A stretch of DNA of 64,000 bases from Protula sp. h YS-2021 (taxonomy: Eukaryota; Annelida; Polychaeta; Sabellida; Serpulidae): contig CATKHT010000117.1 in NCBI GenBank assembly GCA_949752745.1, forward strand, positions 1-64,000, read 5' to 3'. This document shows, one piece after another, positions 10,166-23,900 of the stretch. A program made the position numbers and the translations under genes. The notes under the pieces were generated by a model, which was given only the letters and a program-made list of their open reading frames with translations, was not told the DNA's origin and made no database searches. Positions within the stretch are counted from its first letter, which is position 1; every line of letters starts with the position of its first letter.

Positions 10166-13100
10166 GCCTAACATATAAAATTAACCAAACTTCACGAAAC
10201 TTCACTAAACATACTTTACTTTCACTAAGCTTCACTTACCTTCGCCAAACATTACTAAACTTCACTAAACTTCACATACCTTTACTAATCATCACAATAC
10301 TTCACTGAGCTTTAAGAAACTTTGCCAACATTCATTAAACTTCGCTAACCTTCACTAAAGTTCAATAAACTTTGTTGACTTCATTAACTTCACTAAGCTT
10401 TGATGTACAAGTAGACTCTATAAGGTAATGGTAAGGTGAGGGTTAGGGTTAGGTTAGAGGTTACTGGATAAGTTAGGTTAGGTTATGGTTAGGGTTAGAT
10501 TAGAGGTTAGGGTTAAGTTAGAGGTTTGGCTAGAGATAGTCGACTGGATAGGTTAGGTTAGGTTAGGGTTACAGTTAGGGTTAGGTTAGAGATTAGGGTT
10601 AGTCTGGAAGTTAGGTAAGGTTTGAGGTTAGATTTAGAATATAACCTTAAAGAAACTGTACGTAGCTTCACTAAACATCCCTTACATTCACTAACCTTCG
10701 CTAACCTTCACTAAGCGTTACTTACTTTCGCCAAACATCACTAACCTTCACTAAACTTCACATATATCCACGAAACATTACTAAATTTCACTGACCTTTA
10801 ATAAACCTTCACTAACCTTTACGAGATTGTATTAACATTCACTACACTTCATTAACCTTCACTAAACTTTGCTAATTTTCAGTAAACATTAAAAAAAACT
10901 TCACTTACCTTTATTAAACCTTCACTAAGCAAACTTAACCTCGCTAACCTTCACTAACCCTTACTAAACTTCACTAACATTTGCTGAACTTCGCTAATCT
11001 TGACTAAACTTCAATAAACTTTGCTAAACTTCATTAAACTTCACTAAACCTTACTATGTTTTACTAACCTTTGCCATATTTCACTGACATTCACTACACT
11101 TCATTAACTTTCACTAAGCTCTACTGTTTTTCACTAACTTTACTACACTTTACTGAAATTCACAAAGTTTTACTAACCTTCGCCAAACTTCACTAAACTT
11201 CACTTTCACTCACTAAACCTCTCTAAACCTCACTAACCTTTTTAAAGTTCCGTAACCTTAATTATGTTTTACTTTACTTTCTAAACATTCACTGACCTTT
11301 ACGAAACTTCACTAACGTTCACTCTGCTTCAGTATCTTTCACTAAACGTTAATAAACGTTACTAAACATCATAAAGCTTCGCTTAACTTTACTAACCGTC
11401 ACCAAACATCACCAAAGTTAACTAAGCTCCACTGACATCCATATGGCTTTATTAAACTTCACTCAGTTTAAATAAGCTTCACAAACTCTTCACTAGCCTT
11501 GCCTAAGCATTACTGACCTTCACTGAGTTAGACTTATTTTCGAGTCTAGGGTTAGATTTGAGGTTAGATTAGGGTTTGCGTTAGATTAGAGGTAAATGTT
11601 AGGTTAGAGGTTAGGTTAGGTTAGGTTATAGGTTAGGTTAGGTAATATGTTAGGTTAGGGTTAGGTTACAGGTTAGGTTAGGGTTAGGTTAGGTTAGAGT
11701 TAGGTTATAGGTTAGGTTAGGGTTAGAGGTTAGGTTAGATTTTAGATTAGATTTGCCTAGCCTAACATATAAAATTAACCAAACTTCACGAAACTTCACT
11801 AAACATCCTTTACTTTCACTAAGCTTCACTTACCTTTGCCAAACATTACTAAACTTCACTAAACTTCACATACCTTTACTAATCATCACAATACTTCACT
11901 GAGCTTTAAGAAACTTTGCCAACATTCATTAAACTTCGCTAACCTTCACTAAAGTTCAATAAACTTTGTTGACTTCATTAACTTCACTAAGCTTTGATGT
12001 ACAAGTAGACTCTATAAAGTAATGGTAAGGTGAGGGTTAGGGTTAGGTTAGATGTTACTGGATAAGTTAGGTTAGGTTAGGGTTAAGGTTAGATTAGAGG
12101 TTAGGGTTAAGTTAGAGGTTTGGCTAGAGATAGTCGACTGGATAGGTTAGGTTAGGTTAGGGTTACAGTTAGGGTTAGGTTAGAGATTAGGGTTAGTCTG
12201 GAAGTTAGGTAAGGTTTGAGGTTAGATTTAGAATATAACCTTAAAGAAACTGTACGTAGCTTCACTAAACATCCCTTACATTCACTAACCTTCGCTAACC
12301 TTCACTAAGCGTTACTTACTTTCGCCAAACATCACTAACCTTCACTAAACTTCACATATATCCACGAAACATTACTAAATTTCACTGACCTTTAATAAAC
12401 CTTCACTAACCTTTACGAGATTTTATTAACATTCACTACACTTCATTAACCTTCACTAAACTTTGCTAATTTTCAGTAAACATTAAAAAAAACTTCACTG
12501 ATCTTTATTAAACCTTCACTAAGCACCACTTAACCTCGCTAACCTTCACTAACCCTTACTAAACTTCACTAACATTTGCTGTACTTTGCTAAACTTGACT
12601 AAACTTCAATAAACTTTGCTAAACTTCATTAACCTTTACTAAACCTTACTAAGTTTTACTAACCTTTGCCATATTTCACTGACATTCACTACACTTCATT
12701 AACTTTCACTAAGCTCTACTGTTTTTCACTAACTTTACTATACTTTACTGAAATTCACAAAGTTTTACTAACCTTCGCCAAACTTCACTAAACTTCACTT
12801 TCACTCACTAAACCTCTCTAAACCTCACTAACCTTTTAAAAGTTCCGTAACCTTAATTATGTTTTACTTTACTTTCTCAACTTTCACTGACCTTTACGAA
12901 ACTTCACTAACGTTCACTATGCTTCAGTATCTTTCACTAAACGTTAATAAACGTTACTAAACATCATAAAGCTTCGCTTAACTTTACTAACCGTCACCAA
13001 ACATCACCAAATTTAACTAAGCTCCACTGACATCCATATGGCTTTATTAAACTTCATTCAGTTTAAATAAGCTTCACAAACTCTTCACTAACCTTGCCTA

Positions 13101-16100
13101 AGCATTACTGACCTTCACTGAGTTAGACTTATTTTCGAGTCTAGGGTTAGATTTGAGGTTAGATTAGAGTTTGCGTTAGATTAGAGGTAAATGTTAGGTT
13201 AGAGGTTAGGTTAGGTTAGGTTATAGGTTAGGTTAGGTAATATGTTAGGTTAGGGTTAGGTTACAGGTTAGGTTAGGGTTAGGTTAGGTTAGAGTTAGGT
13301 TATAGGTTAGGTTAGGGTTAGAGGTTAGGGTTTGGTTAGAGGTTAGGTTAGATTTTAGATTAGATTTGCCTAGCCTAACATATAAAATTAACCAAACTTC
13401 ACGAAACTTCACTAAACATACTTTACTTTCACTAAGCTTCACTTACCTTCGCCAAACATTACTAAACTTCACTAAACTTCACATACCTTTACTAATCATC
13501 ACAATACTTCATTGAGCTTTAAGAAACTTTGCCAACATTCATTAAACTTCGCTAACCTTCACTAAAGTTCAATAAACTTTGCTGACTTCATTAACTTCAC
13601 TAAGCTTTGATGTGCAAGTAGACTCTATAAGGTAATGGTAAGGTGAGGGTTAGGGTTAGGTTAGATTTTACTGGATAAGTTAGGTTAGGTTAGGGTTAAA
13701 GTTAGATTAGAGGTTAGGGTTAGGTTAGAGGTTTGGCTAGAGATAGTCGACTGGATAGGTTAGGTTAGGTTAGGGTTACAGTTAGGGTTAGGTTAGAGAT
13801 TAGGGTTAGTCTGGAAGTTAGGTAAGGTTTGAGGTTAGATTTAGAATATAACCTTAAAGAAACTGTACGTAGCTTCACTAAACATCCCTTACATTCACTA
13901 ACCTTCGCTAACCTTCACTAAGCGTTACTTACTTTCGCCAAACATCACTAACCTTCACTAAACTTCACATCTATCCACGAAACCTTACTAAATTTCACTG
14001 ACCTTTAATAAACCTTCACTAACCTTTACGAGATTTTATTAACATTCACTACACTTCATTAACCTTCACTAAACTTTGCTAATTTTCAGTAAAGATTAAA
14101 AAAAAACTTCACTAACCTTTATTAAACCTTCACTAAGCAAACTTAACCTCGCTAACCTTCACTAACCCTTACTAAACTTCACTAACATTTGCTGAACTTC
14201 GCTAAACTTGACTAAACTTCAATAAACTTTGCTAAACTTCATTAAACTTCACTAAACCTTACTATGTTTTACTAACCTTTGCCATATTTCACTGACATTC
14301 ACTACACTTCATTAACTTTCACTAAGCTCTACTGTTTTTCACTAACTTTACTACACTTTACTGAAATTCACAAAGTTTTACTAACCTTCGCCAAACTTCA
14401 CTAAACTTCACTTTCACTCACTAAACCTCTCTAAACCTCACTAACCTTTTTAAAGTTCCGTAACCTTAATTATGTTTTACTTTACTTTCTAAACATTCAC
14501 TGACCTTTACGAAACTTCACTAACGTTCACTATGCTTCAGTATCTTTCACTAAACGTTAATAAACGTTACTAAACATCATAAAGCTTCGCTTAACTTTAC
14601 TAACCGTCACCAAACATCACCAAAGTTAACTAAGCTCCACTGACATCCATATGGCTTTATTAAACTTCATTCAGTTTAAATAAGCTTCACAAACTCTTCA
14701 CTAACCTTGCCTAAGCATTACTGACCTTCACTGAGTTAGACTTATTTTCGAGTCTAGGGTTAGATTTGAGGTTAGATTAGAGTTTGCGTTAGATTAGAGG
14801 TAAATGTTAGGTTAGAGGTTAGGTTAGGTTAGGTTATAGGTAAGGTTAGGTAATATGTTAGGTTAGGGTTAGGTTACAGGTTAGGTTAGGGTTAGGTTAG
14901 GTTAGAGTTAGGTTATAGGTTAGGTTAGGGTTAGAGGTTAGGGTTTGGTTAGAGGTTAGGTTAGATTTTAGATTAGATTTGCCTAGCCTAACATATAAAA
15001 TTAACCAAACTTCACGAAACTTCACTAAACATACTTTACTTTCACTAAGCTTCACTTACCTTCGCCAAACATTACTAAACTTCACTAAACTTCACATACC
15101 TTTACTAATCATCACAATACTTCATTGAGCTTTAAGAAACTTTTCCAACATTCATTAAACTTCGCTAACCTTCACTAAAGTTCAATAAACTTTGTTGACT
15201 TCATTAACTTCACTAAGCTTTGATGTACAAGTAGACTCTATAAAGTAATGGTAAGGTGAGGGTTAGGGTTAGGTTAGAGGTTACTGGATAAGTTAGGTTA
15301 GGTTAGGGTTAAGGTTAGATTAGAGGTTAGGGTTAAGTTAGAGGTTTGGCTAGAGATAGTCGACTGGATAGGTTAGGTTAGGTTAGGGTTACAGTTAGGG
15401 TTAGGTTAGAGATTAGGGTTAGTCTGGAAGTTAGGTAAGGTTTGAGGTTAGATTTAGAATATAACCTTAAAGAAACTGTACGTAGCTTCACTAAACATCC
15501 CTTACATTCACTAACCTTCGCTAACCTTCACTAAGCGTTACTTACTTTCGCCAAACATCACTAACCTTCACTAAACTTCACATATATCCACGAAACATTA
15601 CTAAATTTCACTGGCCTTTAATAAACCTTCAATAACCTTTACGAGATTTTATTAACATTCACTACACTTCATTAACCTTCACTAAACTTTGCTAATTTTC
15701 AGTAAAGATTAAAAAAAAACTTCACTAACCTTTATTAAACCTTCACTAAGCAAACTTAACCTCGCTAACCTTCACTAACCCTTACTAAACTTCACTAACA
15801 TTTGCTGAACTTCGCTAAACTTGACTAAACTTCAATAAACTTTGCTAAACTTCATTAAACTTCACTAAACCTTACTATGTTTTACTAACCTTTGCCATAT
15901 TTCACTGACATTCACTACACTTCATTAACTTTCACTAAGCTCTACTGTTTTTCACTAACTTTACTACACTTTACTGAAATTCACAAAGTTTTACTAACCT
16001 TCGCCAAACTTCACTAAACTTCACTTTCACTCACTAAACCTCTCTAAACCTCACTAACCTTTTTAAAGTTCCGTAACCTTAATTATGTTTTACTTTACTT

Positions 16101-17802
16101 TCTAAACATTCACTGACCTTTACGAAACTTCACTAACGTTCACTATGCTTCAGTATCTTTCACTAAACGTTAATAAACGTTACTAAACATCATAAAGCTT
16201 CGCTTAACTTTACTAACCGTCACCAAACATCACCAAAGTTAACTAAGCTCCACTGACATCCATATGGCTTTATTAAACTTCATTCAGTTTAAATAAGCTT
16301 CACAAACTCTTCACTAACCTTGCCTAAGCATTACTGACCTTCACTGAGTTAGACTTATTTTCGAGTCTAGGGTTAGATTTGAGGTTAGATTAGAGTTTGC
16401 GTTAGATTAGAGGTAAATGTTAGGTTAGAGGTTAGGTTAGGTTAGGTTATAGGTTAGGTTAGGTAATATGTTAGGTTAGGGTTAGGTTACAGGTTAGGTT
16501 AGGGTTAGGTTAGGTTAGAGTTAGGTTATAGGTTAGGTTAGGGTTAGAGGTTAGGGTTTGGTTAGAGGTTAGGTTAGATTTTAGATTAGATTTGCCTAGC
16601 CTAACATATAAAATTAACCAAACTTCACGAAACTTCACTAAACATACTTTACTTTCACTAAGCTTCACTTACCTTCGCCAAACATTACTAAACTTCACTA
16701 AACTTCACATACCTTTACTAATCATCACAATACTTCACTGAGCTTTAAGAAACTTTTCCAACATTCATTAAACTTCGCTAACCTTCACTAAAGTTCAGTA
16801 AACTTTGTTGACTTCATTAACTTCACTAAGCTTTGATGTACAAGTAGACTCTATAAAGTAATGTTAAGGTGAGGGTTAGGGTTAGGTTAGATGTTACTGG
16901 ATAAGTTAGGTTAGGTTAGGGTTAAGGTTAGATTAGAGGTTAGGGTTAAGTTAGAGGTTTGGCTAGAGATAGTCGACTGGATAGGTTAGGTTAGGTTAGG
17001 GTTACAGTTAGGGTTAGGTTAGAGATTAGGGTTAGTCTGGAAGTTAGGTAAGGTTTGAGGTTAGATTTAGAATATAACCTTAAAGAAACTGTACGTAGCT
17101 TCACTAAACATCCCTTACATTCACTAACCTTCGCTAACCTTCACTAAGCGTTACTTACTTTCGCCAAACATCACTAACCTTCACTAAACTTCACATATAT
17201 CCACGAAACATTACTAAATTTCACTGACCTTTAATAAACCTTCACTAACCTTTACGAGATTTTATTAACATTCACTACACTTCATTAACCTTCACTAAAC
17301 TTTGCTAATTTTCAGTAAACATTAAAAAAAAAACTTCACTTACCTTTATTAAACCTTCACTAAGCAAACTTAACCTCGCTAACCTTCACTAACCCTTACT
17401 AAACTTCACTAACATTTGCTGAACTTCGCTAAACTTGACTAAACTTCAATAAACTTTGCTAAACTTCATTAACCTTCACTAAACCTTACTATGTTTTACT
17501 AACCTTTGCCATATTTCACTGACATTCACTACACTTCATTAACTTTCACTAAGCTCTACTGTTTTTCACTAACTTTACTACACTTTACTGAAATTCACAA
17601 AGTTTTACTAACCTTCGCCAAACTTCACTAAACTTCACTTTCACTCACTTAACCTCTCTAAACCTCACTAACCTTTTTAAAGTTCCGTAACCTTAATTAT
17701 GTTTTACTTTACTTTCTAAACATTCACTGACCTTTACGAAACTTCACTAACGTTCACTATGCTTCAGTATCTTTCACTGAACGTTAATAAACGTTACTAA
17801 AC
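10166..17802. repeat. Satellite S1: ~1.6-kb unit, 4.75 tandem copies
   Basis: Copies start at CCTAACATATAAAATTAACC: 10167 (1,594 bp), 11761, 13374 and 14987 (1,613 bp each) and 16600 (cut after ~1,203 bp). Copy 1 lacks 19 bp near its end. Each copy has two TTCACTAAAC-like decamer fields (short, then ~890 bp) and two blocks of mixed GGTTAGG/GGTTAGGG, for example 10429-10640 and 11540-11758, in the opposite orientation to the CCCTAA tracts. Copies differ by scattered SNPs. No open frame over ~60 codons was found. Confidence 0.92.
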
Positions 17803-20572
17803 GAAAACCAATAGAAAAAGTGGAGAACGCAAAGTACTAATAAAATAACGTATTAAATTTGCACTTGATATCTAAGAAATAGGTGCAATGCTTAGGGGGT
17901 CTTGGTTAAAAAAAAATACTACGTAGCCATTTGTCCGGAACCATTTGTCCAGAAAAGCATAAGAAAAAGTGGAGAACCCTACCTAATAATATAATAAGGA
18001 GTGAAATTTGCACTTGTTATATTAGAAATAGGTGCAATGCCGTGGGGCTCTTGGGTTAAAAAATTACTAGGTAGCCATTTGTCCGGAACCAATTGTCCAG
18101 CAAACCATTAGAAAAAATGGAGAATCCTAAGTAGTAATATAATAACGTATTAAATTTGCACTTGATGTATTAGAAATAGGTGCAATGGCGAGGGGCTCTT
18201 GGATTAAAAAATTACTAGGTAGCCATTTGTCCGGAACGAATTGTCCAGTAAACCATTAGAAAAAATGGAGAATCCTAAGTAGTAATATAATAACGTATTA
18301 AATTTGCACTTAATGTATTAGAAATAGGTGCAATGCCGAGGGGCTCTTGGATTAAAAAATTACTAGGTAGCCATTTGTCCGGAACGAATTGTCCAGTAAA
18401 CCATTAGAAAAAATGGAGAATTCTAAGTAGTTATATAATAACGTATTAAATTTGCACTTGATGTATTAGAAATAGGTGCAATGCCGAGGGGCTCTTGGAT
18501 TAAAAAATTACTAGGTAGCCATTTGTCCGGAACGAATTGTCCAGTAAACCATTAGAAAAAATGGAGAATCCTAAGTAGTAATATAATAACGTGTTAAATT
18601 TGCACTTGATATCTTAGAAATAGGTGCAATGCTAACGGGGTATTGGTTAAAAAAAATTACTAGGTAGCCATTTGTCCGGAACCATTTGTCCAGAAAACCA
18701 TAAGAAAAAGTGGAAAACCCTTAGTAGTAATATAATAATGATTGAAATTTGAACTTGTTATATTAGAAATAGGTGCAATGCTGTAGGGCTCTTGGGTTAA
18801 AAAATTACTAGGTAGCCATTTGTCCGGAACCAATTGTCCAGAAAACCAATAGAAAAAGTGGAGAACGCCCAGTACTAATAAAATAACGTATTAAATTTGC
18901 ACTTGATATCTAAGAAATAGGTGCAATGCTTAGGGGGTCTTGGTTAAAAAAAATACTAGGTAGCCATTTGTCCGGAACCATTTGTCCAGAAAAGCATAAG
19001 AAAAAGTGGAGAACCCTACCTAATAATATAATAAGGAGTGAAATTTGCACTTGTTATATTAGAAATAGGTGCAATGCCGTGGGGCTCTTGGGTTAAAAAA
19101 TTACTAGGTAGCCATTTGTCCGGAACCAATTGTCCAGCAAACCATTAGAAAAAATGGAGAATCCTAAGTAGTAATATAATAACGTATTAAATTTGCACTT
19201 GATGTATTAGAAATAGGTGCAATGGCGAGGGGCTCTTGGATTAAAAAATTACTAGGTAGCCATTTGTCCGGAACGAATTGTCCAGTAAACCATTAGAAAA
19301 AATGGAGAATCCTAAGTAGTAATATAATAACGTATTAAATTTGCACTTGATGTATTAGAAATAGGTGCAATGCCGTGGGGCTCTTGGATTAAAAAATTAC
19401 TAGGTAGCCATTTGTCCGGAACGAATTGTCCAGTAAACCATTAGAAAAAATGGAGAATCCTAAGTAGTAATATAATAACGTGTTAAATTTGCACTTGATA
19501 TCTTAGAAATAGGTGCAATGCTAACGGGGTATTGGTTAAAAAAAATTACTAGGTAGCCATTTGTCCGGAACCATTTGTCCAGAAAACCATAAGAAAAAGT
19601 GGAAAACCCTTAGTAGTAATATAATAATGATTGAAATTTGAACTTGTTATATTAGAAATAGGTGCAATGCTGTAGGGCTCTTGGGTTAAAAAATTACTAG
19701 GTAGCCATTTGTCCGGAACCAATTGTCCAGAAAACCAATAGAAAAAGTGGAGAACGCCCAGTACTAATAAAATAACGTATTAAATTTGCACTTGATATCT
19801 AAGAAATAGGTGCAATGCTTAGGGGGTCTTGGTTAAAAAAAATACTAGGTAGCCATTTGTCCGGAACCATTTGTCCAGAAAAGCATAAGAAAAAGTGGAG
19901 AACCCTACCTAATAATATAATAAGGAGTGAAATTTGCACTTGTTATATTAGAAATAGGTGCAATGCCGTGGGGCTCTTGGGTTAAAAAATTACTAGGTAG
20001 CCATTTGTCCGTAACCAATTGTCCAGCAAACCATTAGAAAAAATGGAGAATTCTAAGTAGTAATATAATAAGGTATTAAATTTGCACTTGATGTATTAGA
20101 AATAGGTGCAATGCCGAGGGGCTCTTGGATTAAAAAATTACTAGGTAGCCATTTGTCCGGAACGAATTGTCCAGTAAACCATTAGAAAAAATGGAGAATC
20201 CTAAGTAGTAATATAATAACGTATTAAATTTGCACTTAATGTATTAGAAATAGGTGCAATGCCGAGGGGCTCTTGGATTAAAAAATTACTAGGTAGCCAT
20301 TTGTCCGGAACGAATTGTCCAGTAAACCATTAGAAAAAATGGAGAATCCTAAGTAGTAATATAATAACGTATTAAATTTGCACTTGATGTATTAGAAATA
20401 GGTGCAATGCCGTGGGGCTCTTGGATTAAAAAATTACTAGGTAGCCATTTGTCCGGAACGAATTGTCCAGTAAACCATTAGAAAAAATGGAGAATCCTAA
20501 GTAGTAATATAATAACGTGTTAAATTTGCACTTGATATCTTAGAAATAGGTGCAATGCTACAGAGGTCTTGG
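17803..20572. repeat. Satellite S2: 148-bp monomer array with higher-order repeats
   Basis: About 18.7 AT-rich monomers. The marker GTAGCCATTTGTCC recurs at 17923, 18071, 18219, 18367, 18515, 18664, 18812, 18960, 19108, 19256, 19404, 19553, 19701, 19849, 19997, 20145, 20293 and 20441, giving periods of 148-149 bp. Variants after GCAATG (a CTTAGG, b/c CCGTGG or CGAGG, d CTAACG, e CTGTAG) recur in the order a-b-c-c-c-d-e, a-b-c-c-d-e, a-b-c-c-c, which is a higher-order repeat. Each monomer has a 14-bp duplication (CATTTGTCCGGAAC / CATTTGTCCAGAAA). Confidence 0.93.
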
Positions 20573-20637
20573 ACTTAGAAAAATTATAATCTTCTCTTTT
20601 TGAAACATGCGCAAAAAAGTAGTATTGTACCCCCTTA
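20573..20637. other. 65-bp unique spacer between S2 and telomere tract T5
   Basis: A short AT-rich sequence from ACTTAGAAAAATT to GTACCCCCT. It does not continue the S2 monomer and I do not recognise it elsewhere in the window. It is one of only two places where a telomere tract is not preceded by CTCTATA. Confidence 0.6.
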
Positions 20638-20814
20638 CCCTAACCCTAACCCTAACCCTAACACTAACCCTAACCCTAACCCTAACCCTAACCCTAACCC
20701 TAACCCTAACCCTAACCCTAACCCTAACCCTAACCCTAACCCTAACCCTAACCCTAACCCTAACCCTAACCCTAACCCTAACCCTAACCCTAACCCTAAC
20801 CCTAACCCTAACCC
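20638..20814 (-). repeat. Interstitial telomere tract T5
   Basis: About 29 CCCTAA hexamers with one CACTAA near 20661. The right junction AACCC|GACCCGGGG enters the A-unit tail (native TTGCGACCCGGGG). The Thr-Leu, Pro-Asn and Val-Arg frames over it are hexamer read-through. Confidence 0.97.
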
Positions 20815-20933
20815 GACCCGGGGTTATCTTGGGGTAACCTAGGGTTACACCTGTCAATCAAGAGTTTTTTTCTATCATTTCTTTGGTCCACAGAGCCGTG
20901 GTCCACAGAGCCATGTGCACCCTTAGCTCTATA
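20815..20933 (+). repeat. 119-bp stub of an A-unit tail
   Basis: Starts at GACCCGGGGTTATC and keeps only the final 119 bp of an A unit, with the GGTCCACAGAGCC pair and the CTCTATA end. It is the truncated edge next to T5. Confidence 0.9.
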
Positions 20934-23900
20934 CCCTAACCGTAACCCTACTAACCCTCTACTAAAACTCTACTGACCCTTGGGTTATGGGTTAGGGATA
21001 ACCTTTGTTACGAACTAATAGGTAATAAAATGCCAAAATCATCCCTATACCCTAACCTCTTACCCCATAACTCTATACCATAACCCAACCCATAACCCTG
21101 ACCCTAACCCAACCCTAACCCTAATCCCTAACCCAAGTATTTCTCCAGTTATAGAGATTAACTTGGCAGAAACAGCCCAATAACGCATTTTTTTTTGGTA
21201 ATAACTTTGTGAAAAATCGTTTATTTTAACAGAAATAGGCAGAAACGTGCGCGTTATAATACTATTGTATTTGTGTTGGAACTTATTTATCAAAAATTTT
21301 GACAAAAAATATTAAAATTTTCACTTATGCAAATAAAATGCAGGTAAGGTGCACAGGTTAAACAACGTCATGCGACAGATATCATGACATGACGACTTTA
21401 TGAATAAATAAGAATAAATGTGTTTTGGTAGGAACCCTTAGAGTCAGAAAATTATTTTGGTGAAATTTGAGCCATGAAAGACTAAGGGAAGGGGTCGAAA
21501 TTTAAAAAACGGGACTTGGTCCCGAGGTAGCAGACACACCATATTTTTGGGGCATTGTTGACATTAAACTCAATTTTTGTTATGCTTGTCATAGTAGTAG
21601 GAGAATTATTTTAACAGGGCTACAAACTGCATTCAAGGGCTTTAAAACGATATATAATTTATGACGATACCTTAAAGACTTTTTTAAAAACATTTAAAAA
21701 ACGCATGAAATTTGGGGTAAAATTTGGCCCATTATTTAAAAAAATGTCATTTCTTTATAACTTCTAGATAAAATAGAGACAAAATATTTATGTCACTTAG
21801 AGATCATTACAACAATATTACGCGGTATAAAGTTTATAAAAATCCATTAAGGGCTTTTGACGATATGGTCAAAAACTTGTCAAATTTTTGAGCATTTTGA
21901 CATTTTAACATGAAAATATCAATTTTATTATAACTTCTACACACAATACAGGCATGAAATTTGCACCAATAATAGAATATTTCATGCACTATCAATCCAT
22001 TTAAAATTTGTAGAAAAACATAATGGACTTTTAACGATACTCTCAAAACATTATCAAACGTATGGGTTAGGGTATCGGGTTGGGGTATTGGGTTAGGTTA
22101 TGTGTTAGGCTTAGGGTTGGATTGGATAAAGGTTGTCTTGTGATTGACTTAGAATATTTTATAAGGCTTGTGTTGGGTAAGGTTTGGGTTGGGTTTGGCT
22201 GGGTTGGGGTTGGGTCAAGGTTGAGTTTTGTTGGACTTAGAATATTTTTGCACAAGGTTGGTTCAGGGTCAGGGTTGGGGTAAGGGTCGGGGTCAGGGTC
22301 AAGGGTGGGGTCAGGGTCGGGATCAGGGTTGGGGTCGGGGTCAGGGTTAGGGTCGGGGTCAGGGTCAGGGTTGGGGTCAGGGTCAGGGTCAGGGTTAGGG
22401 TCAGGGGTAAGGGTCAGGGTTAGGGTCAAGGTTGTGTCAAGGTTGAGTTGTGTTGGACTTAGAATATTTTTCAAAGGGTTAGGGTCAGGGTCAAGGGTTA
22501 GGGTCAGGGTCAGGGTTATGGTCAAGGGTTGGGTCAAGGTTGAGTTGTTTTGGACTTAGAATATTTTTCAAAGGTTTAGGGTCAGGGTCAAGGGTTAGGG
22601 TCAGGGTCAGGGTTGAAGGTCAAGGGTTGGGTCAAGGTTAAGTTGTGTTGGACTTAGAATATTTTTATAGGGTTGGGTCAGGGGTCAGGGTCAGGGTCAA
22701 GGTTGGGGTCAGGGTCGGGGTCAGGGTCGAAGTCAAGGTTGGGGTCAGGGTCAGGCTTAGGGTCAGGGTCAGAGTTGGGGTCAGGGTCAGGGTTAGGGTC
22801 AAACCCTGGGTTGCATTTTCTTGCGTTTATAGGGTTGCGACCCGGGGTTATCTTGGGGTAACCTAGGGTTACACCTGTCAATCAAGAGTTTTTTTCTATC
22901 ATTTCTTTGGTCCACAGAGCCGTGGTCCACAGAGCCATGTGCACCCTTAGCTCTATACCCTAACCGTAACCCTACTAACCCTCTACTAAAACTCTACTGA
23001 CCCTTGGGTTATGGGTTAGGGATAACCTTTGTTACGAACTAATAGGTAATAAAATGCCAAAATCATCCCTATACCCTAACCTCTTACCCCATAACTCTAT
23101 ACCATAACCCAACCCATAACCCTGACCCTAACCCAACCCTAACCCTAATCCCTAACCCAAGTATTTCTCCAGTTATAGAGATTAACTTGGCAGAAACAGC
23201 CCAATAACGCATTTTTTTTTTGGTAATAACTTTGTGAAAAATCGTTTATTTTAACAGAAATAGGCAGAAACGTGCGCGTTATAATACTATTGTATTTGTG
23301 TTGGAACTTATTTATCAAAAATTTTGACAAAAAATATTAAAATTTTCACTTATGCAAATAAAATGCAGGTAAGGTGCACAGGTTAAACAACGTCATGCGA
23401 CAGATATCATGACATGACGACTTTATGAATAAATAAGAATAAATGTGTTTTGGTAGGAACCCTTAGAGTCAGAAAATTATTTTGGTGAAATTTGAGCCAT
23501 GAAAGACTAAGGGAAGGGGTCGAAATTTAAAAAACGGGACTTGGTCCCGAGGTAGCAGACACACCATATTTTTGGGGCATTGTTGACATTAAACTCAATT
23601 TTTGTTATGCTTGTCATAGTAGTAGGAGAATTATTTTAACAGGGCTACAAACTGCATTCAAGGGCTTTAAAACGATATATAATTTATGACGATACCTTAA
23701 AGACTTTTTTAAAAACATTTAAAAAACGCATGAAATTTGGGGTAAAATTTGGCCCATTATTTAAAAAAATGTCATTTCTTTATAACTTCTAGATAAAATA
23801 GAGACAAAATATTTATGTCACTTAGAGATCATTACAACAATATTACGCGGTATAAAGTTTATAAAAATCCATTAAGGGCTTTTGACGATATGGTCAAAAA

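Noticed and set aside
17803..20572. CRISPR array
   Set aside because: 148-bp monomers vary along their whole length and have no unique spacers; this is a eukaryotic satellite with higher-order repeats.
20600..20857. Pro-Asn, Thr-Leu and Val-Arg frames over telomere tracts
   Set aside because: Perfect CCCTAA repeats lack stops in several frames; not coding.
21060..21305. 81-aa versus 61-aa minus-strand frame in the A core as a functional small protein
   Set aside because: Its C-terminus changes with the T-run length and ends in telomere-like hexamers, with no sign of constraint.
22067..22537. 156-aa minus-strand open frame recurring in every A unit
   Set aside because: It is Thr-Leu and Asp-Pro dipeptide read-through of degenerate GGGTCA/GGGTTA hexamers; other frames of the same DNA are equally open.
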